Below are positions 1 to 8,603 of a stretch of 57,963 nucleotides of DNA, piece after piece. The translations under genes and the position numbers were made by a program. The stretch covers positions 1 to 57,963 of the forward strand of contig JAXLRI010000022.1 in assembly GCA_046331175.1 (NCBI GenBank). The letters are read 5' to 3'. The stretch is from JAWKIW01 sp046331175. GTDB taxonomy: Bacteria > Actinomycetota > Acidimicrobiia > Acidimicrobiales > Acidimicrobilacustridaceae. The number at the start of each line of letters is the position of its first letter. The stretch's first letter is position 1. The notes beneath the pieces were generated by a model. That model did not search any database. It was not told the origin of the DNA and saw only the letters and a program-made list of their open reading frames with translations.

Positions 1-1297
1 AGGCTTCCTTGGCGGTGGCGCGGGCGGCGAGGTCGATGATGCGGATGGGCGACTCGGGGCGGGGCGGCGGCGTGCCGAGCGAGCGCACCTCGGTGTCCAC
101 GCCGGCCGAGGCGGCCCGGGCCCGCAACGCGCCCACGGTGCACTGCTCGCGGGGGATCACCGAGAACGGGTCGTAGGAGAAGACCCGCATGGCGTTCTCG
201 TGGGTGATCTTGTCGATCTCGTCGTCGGGCACGGCGGCGTTGCGCAGGCCCTCCATGAGCCGCTCGGGCGCCTCGGGCCACGTGGAGTCGGAGTGCGGGT
301 AGTCGCACTCCCACGTGACCATGTCGAGGTTCAGGTGGCCCCGCGACTCGAGCCCGAAGGCGTCGTCGATGAAGCAGGTGACGAACCGCTCGGCGAACAG
401 CTCGCTCGGCAGCATCCCGAGGTCGTGGCCGGTCCAGGCGCGGTGGTGCTTGTACACGTAGTCGACCCGCTCGAGGAAGTACGGGATCCACCCGATGCCG
501 CCCTCGCTCAGGGCGATGCGCAGGTCGGGGAAGTCCTGGAGCACGCGGGACCACAGCACGTCGGCGGCGGCCTGGACGATGTTCATCGGCTGCAGCGTGA
601 TCATCACGTTGATGGGCGCCTCGACCGAGGTGATGACCAGCTGGGACGACGATCCGATGTGCAGGCAGACCACCACGCCTTCGTCGCAGCACGCCCGCCA
701 CAGCGGGTCCCAGTGCTCGTTGTGGAACGACGGGTAGCCGAGCTTCTCGGGGTTCTCCGAGAAGGTGACGGCCCGGCAGCCCTTGGCCGCGACCCGGCGG
801 ATCTCGTCGGCGGCCAGCTCGGGGTCCCACAGCGCCGGCAGGGCGAGGGGGATGAACCGACCCGGGTGGCTGCCGCACCACGTGTCGATGTGCCAGTCGT
901 TGTAGGCCCGGAGCATGGCCTCGGCCTGGGCCTTGTCCTCGGTGCGGGCGAACAGCTGGCCGCAGAACTGCGGGAACGACGGGAAGTTCATCGAGCCGAG
1001 CACGCCGTTGGCGTCCATGTCCTCGACGCGCTTGTCGACGTCGTGGCAGCCGGGGCGCATCTCGGCGAACGACGTGGGGTCGATGCCGTACTCCTCGGGC
1101 GGACGGCCCGAGACCGCGTTCAGCCCGATGTTGGGCAGCTCCTGGCCCTCGTAGACCCACACGTCGGTGCCGTCGTCCTTGTGCACGACGCGCGGCGCCA
1201 CGTCCTTCCACCTGTCGGCCAGGTGGCCGTCGAACATGTCGGGCGGCTCGACGACGTGGTCGTCGACGCTGACGAGGATGAGGTCGTCGACGTCCAT
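1..1297 (-). CDS. Amidohydrolase family protein (3' end off window)
   Basis: This is a metal-dependent hydrolase of the amidohydrolase-2 (TIM-barrel) type. The N-terminus reads MDVDDLILVSVDDHVVEPPD, whose DDH corresponds to the metal-binding HxH-type opening of the family. Later motifs are LHIGSSSQ, SEGGIGWIPYFLERVD and a WECDYPHSDSTWPEAPE segment that carries the late catalytic Asp region. The gene starts at ATG 1297 with GGGGGA four bases upstream. About 432 codons are visible and the frame leaves the window open at base 1, so only a few residues are probably missing. It lies 58 bp downstream of, and on the same strand as, a second amidohydrolase, so they are likely co-transcribed. Related actinobacterial proteins lie in lipid, steroid or aromatic catabolism clusters. 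The substrate cannot be told from the sequence. Confidence 0.85.
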   Translation of the reverse strand, partial: MDVDDLILVSVDDHVVEPPDMFDGHLADRWKDVAPRVVHKDDGTDVWVYEGQELPNIGLNAVSGRPPEEYGIDPTSFAEMRPGCHDVDKRVEDMDANGVLGSMNFPSFPQFCGQLFARTEDKAQAEAMLRAYNDWHIDTWCGSHPGRFIPLALPALWDPELAADEIRRVAAKGCRAVTFSENPEKLGYPSFHNEHWDPLWRACCDEGVVVCLHIGSSSQLVITSVEAPINVMITLQPMNIVQAAADVLWSRVLQDFPDLRIALSEGGIGWIPYFLERVDYVYKHHRAWTGHDLGMLPSELFAERFVTCFIDDAFGLESRGHLNLDMVTWECDYPHSDSTWPEAPERLMEGLRNAAVPDDEIDKITHENAMRVFSYDPFSVIPREQCTVGALRARAASAGVDTEVRSLGTPPPRPESPIRIIDLAARATAKEA

Positions 1298-1355
1298 GGT
1301 TCCCCCAGTGGTCGTGGGGTCGGCGCGGCGCTCGGCCACGACCCCCCGTGTGCGA

Positions 1356-2525
1356 TCAGTCTGCCAGCCCGAAGATCCGCACGGCGTTGCCGCACACGAT
1401 GCGGTGCTTCTCGTCGGCGGGCAGGTCGGCCATCGTCTCGTTGATGGTCTTGCGCGACCGCGGCCAGTCGTTGCCGTGGTGCGGGTAGTCGGTGCTCCAC
1501 ATCATGTTGTCGACGCCGACCTCGTGGCGGTTGCGCAGCCCGTTGTCGTCGCGCACGAACGAGGCGCTCATGTTCGCGTACCAGTACTCCGAGGGCGGCC
1601 GATCGATGGGCAGGTCGGTCCAGGAGCGGTTGCGCCAGAAGCGGTCGTCCATCTGCTCGAGGAAGTGGGGCAGCCAGCCGACGCCGGTCTCGATCATGGC
1701 GACGTGCAGGCCCGGGTGCCGGTCGAACACGCCGGTGAAGATGAGCTGGCCGATGGTCGACGGCACCGACGAGAACACGCCCGACAGGCCGACCGCCGCC
1801 CGGGCCCCGGCCTTGGTCTTCGCGGTCGTGGCGTAGAGGTCGCGCCCGCCCGCCTTCTCGGCCGCCTTTCGGGCCCGGATGCGGGCCTTGCGGCTGATCA
1901 TCAGGATGTGGATGCAGACGGGGATGCCCTCGTCGGCGGCGGCTGCCCAGAAGGCGTCGTCGTCGTCGGAGATCTGCTCGCCACCTGACGGCCAGTTCGA
2001 GATGACGACCGTGCGAGCACCGCGCGCCTTGGCCTTGCGCAGCGTGTCGACGGCGTCGTCGATGCCGGTGGACGGGATCTGCGCGGCGCCGATGAGCCGG
2101 GTGGGGTCGGCGGCGCAGAACTGCTCGAACAGGAAGCTGTTGTAGGCCTCGATGCCGACCCGGACCAGATCGTCGTCCTCGTTGCCGAGCCAGTGCCCGA
2201 CCGTGCGCTGGGGCGGGAAGATGATCTCGGCGTCGACGCCGTCGAGGGTCATGTCGTCGAGGCGGGCGGCGCCGTCGTAGCAGCCGGGCCGCGCCTCGTC
2301 GTAGGTGACGCCCTTCCAGCGGAACTGGTCCCACGGCATGCCGGGGGTGGCGGTCAGCCCGATGGGGTCGGGCTCGGTGGCCCCGGCGAAGAGCCAGGCG
2401 TCCCCGCCGTCGCTGTCCTTGACCAGCCGCGGCGCGTGCTCCTGGTGCTCCTTGGGCAGCCAGGTGTCCCAGATGTCGACGGGCTCCAGGATGTGGGCGT
2501 CGGCAGAGATGATCGAGTACGGCAT
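1356..2525 (-). CDS. Amidohydrolase family protein
   Basis: A 389-aa cytosolic amidohydrolase-2 family enzyme, paralogous to its downstream neighbour. The N-terminus MPYSIISADAHILEPVDIWD contains the DAH metal motif. VCIHILMISRK, METGVGWLPHFLEQMDD in shortened form (IETGVGWLPHF) and WSTDYPHHGNDWP follow, which is the expected motif order, with the C-terminal Asp in STDYPH. ATG 2525 is preferred over an in-frame start at 2558 because GGGGGAG lies 8 nt upstream of it. The promoter region, shared with the divergent CoA-transferase, contains a TGAC...GTCA palindrome. The reaction is unknown; hydrolysis or decarboxylation of a ring-derived intermediate is typical of the family. Confidence 0.88.
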   Translation of the reverse strand: MPYSIISADAHILEPVDIWDTWLPKEHQEHAPRLVKDSDGGDAWLFAGATEPDPIGLTATPGMPWDQFRWKGVTYDEARPGCYDGAARLDDMTLDGVDAEIIFPPQRTVGHWLGNEDDDLVRVGIEAYNSFLFEQFCAADPTRLIGAAQIPSTGIDDAVDTLRKAKARGARTVVISNWPSGGEQISDDDDAFWAAAADEGIPVCIHILMISRKARIRARKAAEKAGGRDLYATTAKTKAGARAAVGLSGVFSSVPSTIGQLIFTGVFDRHPGLHVAMIETGVGWLPHFLEQMDDRFWRNRSWTDLPIDRPPSEYWYANMSASFVRDDNGLRNRHEVGVDNMMWSTDYPHHGNDWPRSRKTINETMADLPADEKHRIVCGNAVRIFGLAD

Positions 2526-2571
2526 GCGGTGGCTCCCCCGTCGGTCCCGGCGCACCATGTCACCAGAAACC

Positions 2572-2585
2572 TGACATGAGCGTCA
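2572..2585. promoter_or_regulatory. Putative TetR-type operator, copy 1
   Basis: TGACATGAGCGTCA is an imperfect palindrome between the divergent amidohydrolase (start 2525) and CoA-transferase genes. The same pattern recurs at 7567, 16777 and 31806, each time in a divergent promoter. The size and symmetry suit a TetR-family dimer. The cognate regulator is unknown. Confidence 0.6.
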
Positions 2586-2632
2586 ACGTTCGCGACGGTC
2601 AGGCCGCTGACCAGCGCAAACATGACGCGGAC

Positions 2633-2638
2633 TAGGGT
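2633..2638 (+). promoter_or_regulatory. -10 box of the CoA-transferase gene
   Basis: TAGGGT matches the actinobacterial TANNNT -10 hexamer. It predicts transcription starting near 2645. This rules out the upstream in-frame ATG at 2622 and leaves ATG 2655 or 2685. Confidence 0.45.
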
Positions 2639-2684
2639 GACGCCACCGTCAGGGATGGGGCGAGCGAGGGGGCCGGGCGCAGCG

Positions 2685-5009
2685 ATGGACGACGACACGA
2701 CCGGCACCGCCGCCCCACCGGACGCCGCCCGGGAGCACCTCCTCGGCGGGCTGCGGGTCGTGGTGCTCGGCACCGGCGCGGTGGCGACCGCCGGCCGGCT
2801 GCTCGCCGACCTCGGCGCCGACGTGGTCGTCGACCACGGCGCCGGTGACGACCGGGCGGCGGCCGACCAGCGCCGGCGGGCCGTGCTTCCCGGCGCCGAC
2901 GTCGTGCTGGTGGGCGACGGCGCCGCGGTCGCCCCGGACGTGCTCGCCGCCGCCGCACCGGGCGCCGTGCGCGTGCACGTCACGCCCTTCGGCCGCACCG
3001 GCCCCCGCGCCGGGTGGCGGGCCGGCGACCTCGGCGTGCACGCGGCATCGGGCAACCTCTTCTGCACCGGCGACCCCGACCGGCCGCCGGTGCGCTGCAC
3101 GCTGCCGGTGGCCGAGGCCCACACCGCACCCGAGGCGGTGGTGGCCGCCCTGACCGCGCTCGCCGCCGGTGCCGGTCAGGACGTCGACCTGTCGGCCCAG
3201 GAGGCGGTGCTGGTCGCCAACCTCGGCGCCGTCGGCCGGTACCACCGCGAGCACGACCGCGGCCGGCGGCGGGGGGCGAACATCGGCCGCACGCGCGAGA
3301 TCTGGCCGTGCGCCGACGGCTGGGTGTCCTTCGGCATCCGCGGCGGCCGGGCCCGGGTGGGAACGTGGACCACGGTGGTCGACGTGGCCCGGGCCGACGG
3401 CATCGACGTGTCCGACGTCGAGGGCTGGGACTGGGCCACCTTCGACCACGCCAAGGCCACCGACGACGACCTCGCCGCGCTCAGCGCGGTGGTCGAGGCC
3501 TTCTGCGCCCGCCGGACCACCCGCGAGCTCTACCGACTCGCCTGCGAGCACAACCTCACGCTGGCGCCGGTCAACGGTCCCCACGAGCTGCTGGCCGACG
3601 AGCAGCTCGCCGCCCGCGACTTCTTCGACGACGACGGGCGACCGGCCTCGGTCGCGGTCGTGCGCAGCCCCGGCGATCGCGTGTCCCCGATCCGGACGCG
3701 TCCCCGGCGGCCGATCGGCGCGGTCGACCCCGTGCACCCGTGGCCCGACGACCGACCCGAGGGCGGCCACCGCGCGACCGGCCCACGCGACGGTGCGGAC
3801 GGTCCCGATCCCGGCCTCGTCCCCGGCGCCTGGTCCGGCACGACCATCCTCGAGCTCGGCACCGGCGCCGCCGGCCCGGTGGCCACCCGCTACTTCGCCG
3901 AGCACGGCGCCCTCGTGGTGCGCATCGAGTCGCGGTCGAGGCCCGACTTCCTGCGGGCCTACGGCAAGGGCCTCGATGCGGCCCCCATGTTCGACGCCCT
4001 CAACCCGGCGAAGCGCTCGGTGGCGCTGAACCTCAAGCACCCCGAGGGACGCGACCTCGCGCTCGCGCTGGTCGACCGGGCCGACGCGGTGGCCGAGAAC
4101 TTCGCCCCCAAGGCGCTGCGCGGGCTCGGCCTCGACTACGACGTGCTGGCCGAGCGGCGACCCGACCTCGTGATGCTGTCGGCCTGCCTCAACGGCCAGA
4201 CGGGGCCCAACCGCGACTACCCCGGCTTCGGCAGCCAGGGCGCGGCGCTGTCGGGCTACACGTTCCTCACCGGCTGGGCCGACCGTCCGCCCATCGGCCC
4301 GTTCGGCACCATCACCGACTCGCTGGCCCCCCGCTTCGGTGCTGCCCTGCTCGCCGCCGGGCTGCTGCACCGCCGCCGCACCGGACGCGGCGTGCACCTC
4401 GACCTGTCCCAGGTGGAGGCGGCCGTGTGGTCGCTCACCCCGTGGTTCGAGCACCTGGCCGCCACCGGCGAGGTCGTCGAACGGGACGGCAACCGCCACC
4501 CGGTCGCCGTCCCGCACGGCGTCTTCCCGTGCCGAGGCGACGATCGCTGGCTGGCCCTGGCCGTGCACGACGACGAGGACTGGGAGCGGCTCGTCGAAGC
4601 CGCCGGAGCCGAGGCGGGGCTGGCGCCCCTCGGCGCGACCGCCACCGAGCGGCGGGCGCGCGTCGACGACGTGGAGGCGGCGGTGGCGGCGTGGACCGCG
4701 TGCCACGACGCCACCGAGCTGGCCGAACGCCTGCAGGCCGCCGGGCTCGAGGCGGTCCCGGTCGCCGACCTCGGCGACTGCCACGACGACCCCCAGCTCG
4801 CCCACCGCGACCACCTCGTCGCCCTCGACCACCCCGTCCTCGGCGAGGGGCGCTACGAGCGCAACGGCTTCCGGCTCGCCGACGGGAGCGGCGGCTACGA
4901 CCGGGCCAGCCCGCTGCTCGGCCAGGACGCGGCCTGGGTGCTCGGCGAGCTGCTCGGCATCGGCGAAGCCGACCAGCAGCGGCTGCGGGAGGCCGGCGCC
5001 GTCGAGTAG
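2685..5009 (+). CDS. Double-domain class III CoA-transferase (CaiB/BaiF family)
   Basis: About 774 aa, twice the usual ~400 aa of the family, because two CaiB/BaiF domains are fused. The N-terminal half (roughly residues 1-340) begins LRVVVLGTGAVATAGRLLADLGADVV and is shortened. The C-terminal half (about 385-774) is canonical, with ILELGTGAAGPVATRYFAEHGALVV, VAENFAPKALRGLGLDYDVL, TGRGVHLDLSQVEAAVW and a final GQDAAWVLGELLG. The family moves CoA between carboxylic acids through an aspartyl-CoA thioester. In the C half the DSLAP segment after FGTIT offers an Asp; in the N half the equivalent place reads VAEAHTAPEA, so that half may be non-catalytic. The start is uncertain: ATG 2685 has GAGGGGG 12 nt upstream, while ATG 2655 is possible. 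It is likely a catabolic CoA activator. Confidence 0.88.
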   Translation: MDDDTTGTAAPPDAAREHLLGGLRVVVLGTGAVATAGRLLADLGADVVVDHGAGDDRAAADQRRRAVLPGADVVLVGDGAAVAPDVLAAAAPGAVRVHVTPFGRTGPRAGWRAGDLGVHAASGNLFCTGDPDRPPVRCTLPVAEAHTAPEAVVAALTALAAGAGQDVDLSAQEAVLVANLGAVGRYHREHDRGRRRGANIGRTREIWPCADGWVSFGIRGGRARVGTWTTVVDVARADGIDVSDVEGWDWATFDHAKATDDDLAALSAVVEAFCARRTTRELYRLACEHNLTLAPVNGPHELLADEQLAARDFFDDDGRPASVAVVRSPGDRVSPIRTRPRRPIGAVDPVHPWPDDRPEGGHRATGPRDGADGPDPGLVPGAWSGTTILELGTGAAGPVATRYFAEHGALVVRIESRSRPDFLRAYGKGLDAAPMFDALNPAKRSVALNLKHPEGRDLALALVDRADAVAENFAPKALRGLGLDYDVLAERRPDLVMLSACLNGQTGPNRDYPGFGSQGAALSGYTFLTGWADRPPIGPFGTITDSLAPRFGAALLAAGLLHRRRTGRGVHLDLSQVEAAVWSLTPWFEHLAATGEVVERDGNRHPVAVPHGVFPCRGDDRWLALAVHDDEDWERLVEAAGAEAGLAPLGATATERRARVDDVEAAVAAWTACHDATELAERLQAAGLEAVPVADLGDCHDDPQLAHRDHLVALDHPVLGEGRYERNGFRLADGSGGYDRASPLLGQDAAWVLGELLGIGEADQQRLREAGAVE

Positions 5010-5069
5010 CCGTGCCTCGCCCTCGGGTCGGCGCCACCACTACGGTGCCGGCGGTGAGGGGCGTGGGCG

Positions 5070-6983
5070 ATGGGTGAGGTCGAGGTCGAGGACCGCCCGC
5101 GCGGCATCGACGGCGAGCGTCGCGACGGGCGTCCCCCGGCCCGGCCGCCGGCTGAGCGGTGGGAGGTGGCGATCGCGTGGATCGCCACGCTCGTCGTGGC
5201 CGCTCCCCTCCTCATCGGGATCGCCTCGTGGATCGGGCGCAGCTGGCTCCCCGTGCAGGACCTCGCCGTGCTCGACCTGCGCGTGCGCGACGTCGGCACC
5301 GCCGACACGCCACTGCTCGGCCCGTACTCCCGCTACATCTGGAGCCACCCCGGGCCGACGCTGTTCTGGCTGCTCGGCATCCCGTCGCTGCTGACCGGCC
5401 ACGCCGCCTGGGGCACGCTCGTCGGCGGCATGGGCCTGCAGCTGTGGGCGGTCGGCTGGATCGCCCGCACGTCGTGGCGGGCCGGGCGCCTCCCCCTCCT
5501 GCTGACGATGCTGGCGGTGGTCGCGCTCTCCTACGGGGCCACCGGCACGTGGCTCGTGCTCGAGCCGTGGAACCCCCACATCGCCTTCCCGTGGTTCATC
5601 CTGTTCGTCCTGCTGTCGTGGCGGCTGTCGCTGGGCGAGGTCCGCCAGCTGCCGGGCTGGGCGTTCGTCGCCACCTTCCTCGTCCAGACCCACGTCGGCT
5701 ACGCCCCGCTCGTGGCCGTGGCGGCGGCCTACCTCGTGGGCGCGCTGCTCGTCGACCGGTCGAGAGGGACCCCCTGGGCGCTCCCCCGCCGCTCATGGAT
5801 CGCCACGGCCGTGATCCTCGCCGTGCTCTGGGTGCCCGTCCTCGTCGAGGAGGTCACCGGCGACCCGGGGAACCTCACGCTGCTGTGGCGCTTCTTCACC
5901 GGTGCCGGTGCGAACCGCCCCACCGCCGGCCTGGGCGTGGGCGCCGGCCTGTTCGCCACCGAGTTCCGTCCGCTGCCGCCGTGGCTCGGCGGCAGCGACG
6001 TCGTCGACCAGTTCACCGGCACCGTGGCCCCGTCGCCCTCCCGCTGGCTGCTGGTGCCGGTCGTGCTGCTGGCGGCCGGCTACGTCGCCACCCGGCTGAG
6101 CGGGCGCCGCCCCGACCGCCGCTGGGTCGAGCTGGTCGCCCTGCTCGCCGCCACCGGCGTGCTCGCCCTGTCGCGCATCACCGACGAGCTCACGCCGTAC
6201 CTGTTCCTGTGGCGCATCCCGCTGGCCGTGCTGTGCGTGGCGGCCTCCGGCTGGGCCCTCGCCGGGTGGCTGGCCGGCCGGGTCGGCACGGCGCGCGGGG
6301 CGCAGGACCGGGGCCGCCTCGTGGCGGCCGGCGAGGTGGTGCTCGGCGTGGCGATCCTCGCCGCCGCGCTCCCCCTGGCCGCCAAGGTCGCGACGCACGG
6401 CGACACCGTCTTCTCCTTCGAGGGCGAGGCGCGCTCGCTGCTCGACCAGCTGCCGCCCCCGGGCTCGCTCACCGAGCCCGTCATCGTGCGCTTCGACGGC
6501 ACGACGCTCGACGGGCTGCACGGCGCCGTCGTCGACGCCTACGACCGGGCCGGCGCGCCCGTGCGGGTCGACCCCGAGCTGGGGTTCCAGTTCGGCGACC
6601 ACCGGGTCGCCGCACCCGCCGAGGTGGGCACGGTGTGGATGGTGGTCGAGGACGGGCGCCTGGTGAGCGACTTCACGCAGCGGCCGGGGGCGCAGGTGCT
6701 CGCCCGGCAGGAGCCGCTCGGCCCCGACAAGGAGGCCGAGCTGGTCGCCCTGCAGACCGAGCTCACCGCCCAGCTGGGCGCCGCCGGACGGCCGGACCTG
6801 GTGCCCAGCCTCGACAGCCCGCTGCTGGCGTTCCAGGTCGACGGGATCGCCGGGGTCGACCAGGCCGCCGCCGCCCGCCTCGGCGACCTCAACGCCGAGC
6901 GCGAGGCCACCGAGCGCTGCCGGTGCGCGGTCATCGCCTTCCCCACGGACCAGGCCCCGCCCCTGCCGCCCCGCCCGGGCTGA
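5070..6983 (+). CDS. Polytopic membrane protein, GT-C glycosyltransferase-like
   Basis: A 637-aa integral membrane protein with a short basic N-terminus, then roughly 10 hydrophobic segments between residues 30 and 460 and a soluble C-terminal domain of about 180 aa (FDGTTLDGLHGAVVDAYDRAG region). The first loop after TM1 reads LPVQDLAVLDLRVRDVGTADTPLLGPYSRY and carries several acidic residues, as in lipid-linked-sugar-dependent GT-C/PMT-type enzymes. No single family motif was recognised, so the enzymatic role is an inference. ATG 5070 follows a GGTGAGGGG ribosome site and TACGGT (5041-5046) is a plausible -10 box. It is convergent with the MaoC-type gene. Confidence 0.6.
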   Translation: MGEVEVEDRPRGIDGERRDGRPPARPPAERWEVAIAWIATLVVAAPLLIGIASWIGRSWLPVQDLAVLDLRVRDVGTADTPLLGPYSRYIWSHPGPTLFWLLGIPSLLTGHAAWGTLVGGMGLQLWAVGWIARTSWRAGRLPLLLTMLAVVALSYGATGTWLVLEPWNPHIAFPWFILFVLLSWRLSLGEVRQLPGWAFVATFLVQTHVGYAPLVAVAAAYLVGALLVDRSRGTPWALPRRSWIATAVILAVLWVPVLVEEVTGDPGNLTLLWRFFTGAGANRPTAGLGVGAGLFATEFRPLPPWLGGSDVVDQFTGTVAPSPSRWLLVPVVLLAAGYVATRLSGRRPDRRWVELVALLAATGVLALSRITDELTPYLFLWRIPLAVLCVAASGWALAGWLAGRVGTARGAQDRGRLVAAGEVVLGVAILAAALPLAAKVATHGDTVFSFEGEARSLLDQLPPPGSLTEPVIVRFDGTTLDGLHGAVVDAYDRAGAPVRVDPELGFQFGDHRVAAPAEVGTVWMVVEDGRLVSDFTQRPGAQVLARQEPLGPDKEAELVALQTELTAQLGAAGRPDLVPSLDSPLLAFQVDGIAGVDQAAAARLGDLNAEREATERCRCAVIAFPTDQAPPLPPRPG

Positions 6984-7005
6984 CCCGGGATGCTCGGCGT
7001 CGCCG

Positions 7006-7503
7006 TCAGGCGCGGTGGATGAGGTTCATGCGCGAGGTGAGCACCGGCTCGCCGGCCTCGTCGCGCCACACGTCCTCGGTGACGAGGAACGTCATGACCC
7101 GCCCGCTGCTCGACTCCTTCGAGTACAGGTCGACGACCTTGCCCTCGTAGGTGAGCACGTCGCCGGCCACGATCGGGCGGTGGTAGGTGAACTCCTGCTC
7201 GCCGTGCAGGATCATCCCGCCCTTCGACAGCAGGCCGCCCATGATCTCGGCCATCGGGTTCGACCCACCGGTGGGGTCGGGCGGCTGCTCCTCGGGGAAC
7301 GCTCCCCAGAACTGCAGGCCGGAGAAGGCGTAGGTGGGCGGGGCCGGCACGTCGGCGAAGCCGGCCTCGCGCGCCACGTCGGCCCGCTGGTACACGGGGC
7401 TGTCGTTCAGCACCGAGGTGGCGAACTTGGTGATCGGGCCCCGCTCGACCCGGACCTTGGCGGCGCCGGTGGACCGGCCGATGACCTCGTCTGCGTCGGG
7501 CAT
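7006..7503 (-). CDS. MaoC/HadA-type (R)-acyl-CoA dehydratase
   Basis: A 165-aa hot-dog-fold protein of the FAS1/MaoC N-terminal dehydratase type. It opens with DEVIGRSTGAAKVRVERGPI, followed by KFATSVLNDSPVYQ and VPAPPTYAF. The hydratase-like core is LHGEQEFTYHRPIVAGDVLTYEGKV, with the conserved H-x-P-I-x-x-G-D stretch. Start ATG 7503 is preferred to the in-frame GTG 7512, which would sit only 2-4 nt from the GGAGGGG ribosome site; 7503 leaves 11 nt. It is divergent from the SDR gene across a palindromic operator, and hydratase plus dehydrogenase suggests a beta-oxidation-like step. Single-domain members often work as heteromers, and no partner subunit was seen nearby. Confidence 0.85.
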   Translation of the reverse strand: MPDADEVIGRSTGAAKVRVERGPITKFATSVLNDSPVYQRADVAREAGFADVPAPPTYAFSGLQFWGAFPEEQPPDPTGGSNPMAEIMGGLLSKGGMILHGEQEFTYHRPIVAGDVLTYEGKVVDLYSKESSSGRVMTFLVTEDVWRDEAGEPVLTSRMNLIHRA

Positions 7504-7566
7504 GGTCGCCACGTCCCCTCCTGCCGATCGGGCTCGTGGCGCCGGTCCCGGTGGGGACCGCTAATG

Positions 7567-7580
7567 TGACACGAGCGTCA
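7567..7580. promoter_or_regulatory. Putative TetR-type operator, copy 2
   Basis: TGACACGAGCGTCA, followed by GGTTT, sits between the divergent MaoC-type dehydratase and SDR genes. It is the same 14-bp palindrome as at 2572, 16777 and 31806. Confidence 0.65.
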
Positions 7581-7626
7581 GGTTTGGCGCGCAGCATAGG
7601 GCAGACGCCGGGGAGGCATGCACGCG

Positions 7627-8559
7627 ATGGGTCTGGTGGACGGCAAGGTGGCGATCGTGACCGGAGCGGGTCGCGGGGTGGGACGGGGCGAGGCGCTCGA
7701 GCTGGCCGCCCAGGGCGCCAAGGTGGTCGTGTGCGACATCGGCGTGTCCATGTCGGGTGACGAGACCGACACCACGCCCGCCGACGAGGTGGTCCAGATC
7801 ATCAAGGACCGGGGTGGCGAGGCCGTCGCCAGCTACGCCGACGTCAGCAGCTGGGAGGAGACCGAGGCCGTCGTCCAGTCGGCCGTCGACGCCTTCGGCG
7901 CCCTCGACATCGTGGTCAACAACGCCGGCATCCTGCGCGACCAGTCGATCACCAAGATGACCGAGCAGGAGTGGGACTCGGTCATCGCCGTGCACCTCAA
8001 GGGCACGTTCAACATGACCCACCACGCCTGCGTCTACTGGCAGGACGAGTCCAAGGCCGGCCGCAAGCGCAACGCCGCCATCGTCAACACGGTCTCGTCG
8101 GCCGGGTTGCAGGGCAACAAGGGCCAGGCCAACTACGGCGCCGCCAAGGCCGGCATCGCCGCCCTCACCACCATCACCGCCCTCGAGGGCGAGCGCTACG
8201 GCGTGCGGGCCAACGCCATCGCCCCCGGAGGCGCCACCCGCATGGTCAACGCGGCCATGCCGTCGATCCCGATCGTCGAGGCCGACCAGGTGAGCGAGGG
8301 CGACGACTTCAACCGGCTCAACCCCGGCAACTCGGCGCCCATGGTGGTGTGGCTGGCGTCGGACGAGGCCCTGCACATCTCGGGCCAGGTGTTCCGGGCC
8401 GTCGGCGACGGCATCACGCACTACGTGCCCTGGCAGCTGGGCAAGACCATCACGGCCGGCAAGGAGCCCCAGCGCTGGGACCCCGCTCGGATCGGCAGCG
8501 CGGTGGCCTCGGGCATCTTCGGCACCCGTCCCGGCGGCCTGCAGATGGGCGGGGGCTGA
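7627..8559 (+). CDS. SDR-family NAD(P)-dependent oxidoreductase
   Basis: A 310-aa short-chain dehydrogenase. It begins MGLVDGKVAIVTGAGRGVGR with the TGxxxGxG cofactor loop, then DIVVNNAGILRD (NNAG), VNTVSSAGLQGNKGQANYGAAKAG (catalytic Ser and the YxxxK pair) and IAPGGATRM. It is longer than a classical SDR (about 250 aa): the C-terminal extension from about residue 230 resembles acyl-CoA or steroid dehydrogenases of actinobacterial catabolic clusters. The start at 7627 is chosen because GGGAGG (7611-7616) lies 10 nt upstream; the ATG at 7618 would abut it. The gene is followed after 44 nt by the enoyl-CoA hydratase on the same strand, consistent with successive beta-oxidation steps. Confidence 0.9.
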   Translation: MGLVDGKVAIVTGAGRGVGRGEALELAAQGAKVVVCDIGVSMSGDETDTTPADEVVQIIKDRGGEAVASYADVSSWEETEAVVQSAVDAFGALDIVVNNAGILRDQSITKMTEQEWDSVIAVHLKGTFNMTHHACVYWQDESKAGRKRNAAIVNTVSSAGLQGNKGQANYGAAKAGIAALTTITALEGERYGVRANAIAPGGATRMVNAAMPSIPIVEADQVSEGDDFNRLNPGNSAPMVVWLASDEALHISGQVFRAVGDGITHYVPWQLGKTITAGKEPQRWDPARIGSAVASGIFGTRPGGLQMGGG

Positions 8560-8591
8560 GGCTCCCCCAGCCTCCCGGCGCCGGCGATCGG

Positions 8592-8597
8592 TAGGGT
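8592..8597 (+). promoter_or_regulatory. -10 box giving a leaderless enoyl-CoA hydratase mRNA
   Basis: TAGGGT lies exactly 6 nt before ATG 8604 and no Shine-Dalgarno sequence is present. Transcription would begin at or next to the start codon. Confidence 0.5.
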
Positions 8598-8603
8598 CCG
8601 GCC

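Noticed and set aside
2649..4832. A long minus-strand open frame (about 727 codons) opposite the CoA-transferase gene
   Set aside because: It is rich in His, Gly, Arg and Val with no domain motif, and the plus-strand frame has clear family motifs. Stop-poor antisense frames are expected at this GC content.
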